Source of the DNA: RFTU01 sp046094505
GTDB lineage: Bacteria; Pseudomonadota; Gammaproteobacteria; Burkholderiales; Burkholderiaceae_C
Length of the DNA: 6,318 bases
Direction: 5' to 3'
Assembly: GCA_046094505.1 (NCBI GenBank)
Contig: JBJTHN010000077.1
Span: 1 to 6,318, forward strand
Made by a program: the position numbers and the translations under genes. A model generated the notes under the pieces. It was not told where the DNA came from. It saw only the letters and a list, made by a program, of their open reading frames with translations, and ran no database searches. Below are positions 5,785-6,318 of this stretch, piece by piece; position 1 is the first letter of the stretch; each line of letters begins with the position of its first letter.

Positions 5785-6318
5785 CGGGTTTCAGATTCCA
5801 GTTGATCGATCAGCCGCATGAAGGCCTGCACGCTGAGCTCGATATCGTCGTTGGTGCTGCTCTCCAGCGGGTTGTGGCTGATGCCGCTGTTCAGGCCACG
5901 CACGAACAGCATGGCCTGTGGCATCACATCGTGCATCTTCATGGCGTCATGCCCAGCGCCACTGGGCATGCGGAACACCGGCAGCCCCAAAGCCTCAACG
6001 GCCTGTTCCCAGCGGCGCTGCCACTGGGGTTCGCTGGGCGCTGCGGCCACCTTCATCGTGCGCTCGGCGCTGTGGTGTAGGCGACGGCGTTCACAGATCG
6101 CCGTCAAGGCAGCCAAGATGTCGGCCTCACAGGCGTCCCGCGCGGCATCTGTCGTGGCGCGGATGTCCAGGCTGAATCGGCAGCGGCCCGGCACCACGTT
6201 GATGGAGCCGCTGGGCACTTCCAACTGCCCCACCGTGGCCACCACATCGGGCACCTGGGCCGCACGCCGCTCGGCAAACAACATCAGTTCGGCCACGGCA
6301 GCGGCGGCATCCCGCCGG
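5781..6318 (-). CDS. AllC/HyuC-type M20 amidohydrolase, C-terminal part (partial)
   Basis: The frame is open to the right edge and gives the last 178 residues of what should be a protein of roughly 410. It begins at RRDAAAA, a family landmark in the late dimerisation domain. It then shows VATVGQLEVPSGSINVVPG followed by FSLDIR, whose Asn and Arg match substrate-carboxylate-binding residues of allantoate amidohydrolase. SGAGHDA, with a conserved active-site His, and GISHN, with the last metal-ligand His, follow. Family members are allantoate amidohydrolases, N-carbamoyl-L-amino-acid hydrolases and beta-ureidopropionases. These cleave carbamoyl or ureido amides in the cytoplasm and cannot be told apart from this fragment. 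The N-terminal metal ligands lie outside the window. The TGA overlaps the ATG of the second M20 gene, so the two are probably made together. Confidence 0.9.
   Translation of the reverse strand, partial: RRDAAAAVAELMLFAERRAAQVPDVVATVGQLEVPSGSINVVPGRCRFSLDIRATTDAARDACEADILAALTAICERRRLHHSAERTMKVAAAPSEPQWQRRWEQAVEALGLPVFRMPSGAGHDAMKMHDVMPQAMLFVRGLNSGISHNPLESSTNDDIELSVQAFMRLIDQLESETR

Noticed and set aside
5014..5805. 263-residue open frame on the plus strand opposite the ArgE/DapE-like gene
   Set aside because: It is antisense to a well-conserved M20 protein, and its translation shows no recognisable domain.
5803..5812. 10-bp palindrome TGATCGATCA near the junction of the two M20 genes
   Set aside because: It lies inside the coding sequence for a conserved-looking RLIDQL stretch and is short enough to be chance.

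Overview
The window is GC-rich and coding almost end to end. Its gene content and protein style (Ala/Pro-rich linkers, ATGA start/stop overlaps, an exported glutathione peroxidase of a type I associate with Burkholderiales) suggest a betaproteobacterium, probably Comamonadaceae-like. This placement is inference from composition and recalled family resemblance; no database was searched. There are no RNA genes, insertion sequences, CRISPR arrays or phage genes that I can see.

Layout. Positions 1-1377 (minus strand) carry the N-terminal 459 residues of an exported, TolB-like beta-propeller protein. It belongs to a family in which the propeller usually precedes an amidohydrolase domain; that part lies beyond the left edge. 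A 94-bp divergent intergenic region (1378-1471) separates it from a plus-strand AstE/aspartoacylase-family zinc carboxyamidase at 1472-2437. This gene converges on, and overlaps by 11 bp, a leftward cluster that fills the rest of the window.

In transcription order (right to left) the cluster holds five genes. First is the C-terminal part of an AllC/HyuC-type M20 amidohydrolase (5781-6318, cut by the right edge). Next is an ArgE/DapE-like M20 metallopeptidase-family protein (4495-5784), then an exported glutathione peroxidase (3926-4498). After a 72-bp gap come two small proteins of unknown function that each contain a four-cysteine zinc ribbon (2993-3853 and 2427-2984), 8 bp apart. The first three genes are joined by two successive 4-bp ATGA overlaps and should be translationally coupled. 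The zinc-ribbon pair may be read through from them or may have its own promoter in the 72-bp gap, which contains a 12-bp perfect palindrome.

Working together. Two complete or partial enzymes (AstE-like and AllC-like), one M20 relative with an altered active site, and probably the propeller protein's missing domain all belong to families that hydrolyse amide bonds of N-acylated, N-carbamoylated or dipeptide-like compounds. The neighbourhood therefore looks like a scavenging or catabolic locus with a peroxide-defence gene attached. The points most worth following up are the M20 protein that seems to lack several canonical metal ligands, and the uncharacterised tandem zinc-ribbon genes.
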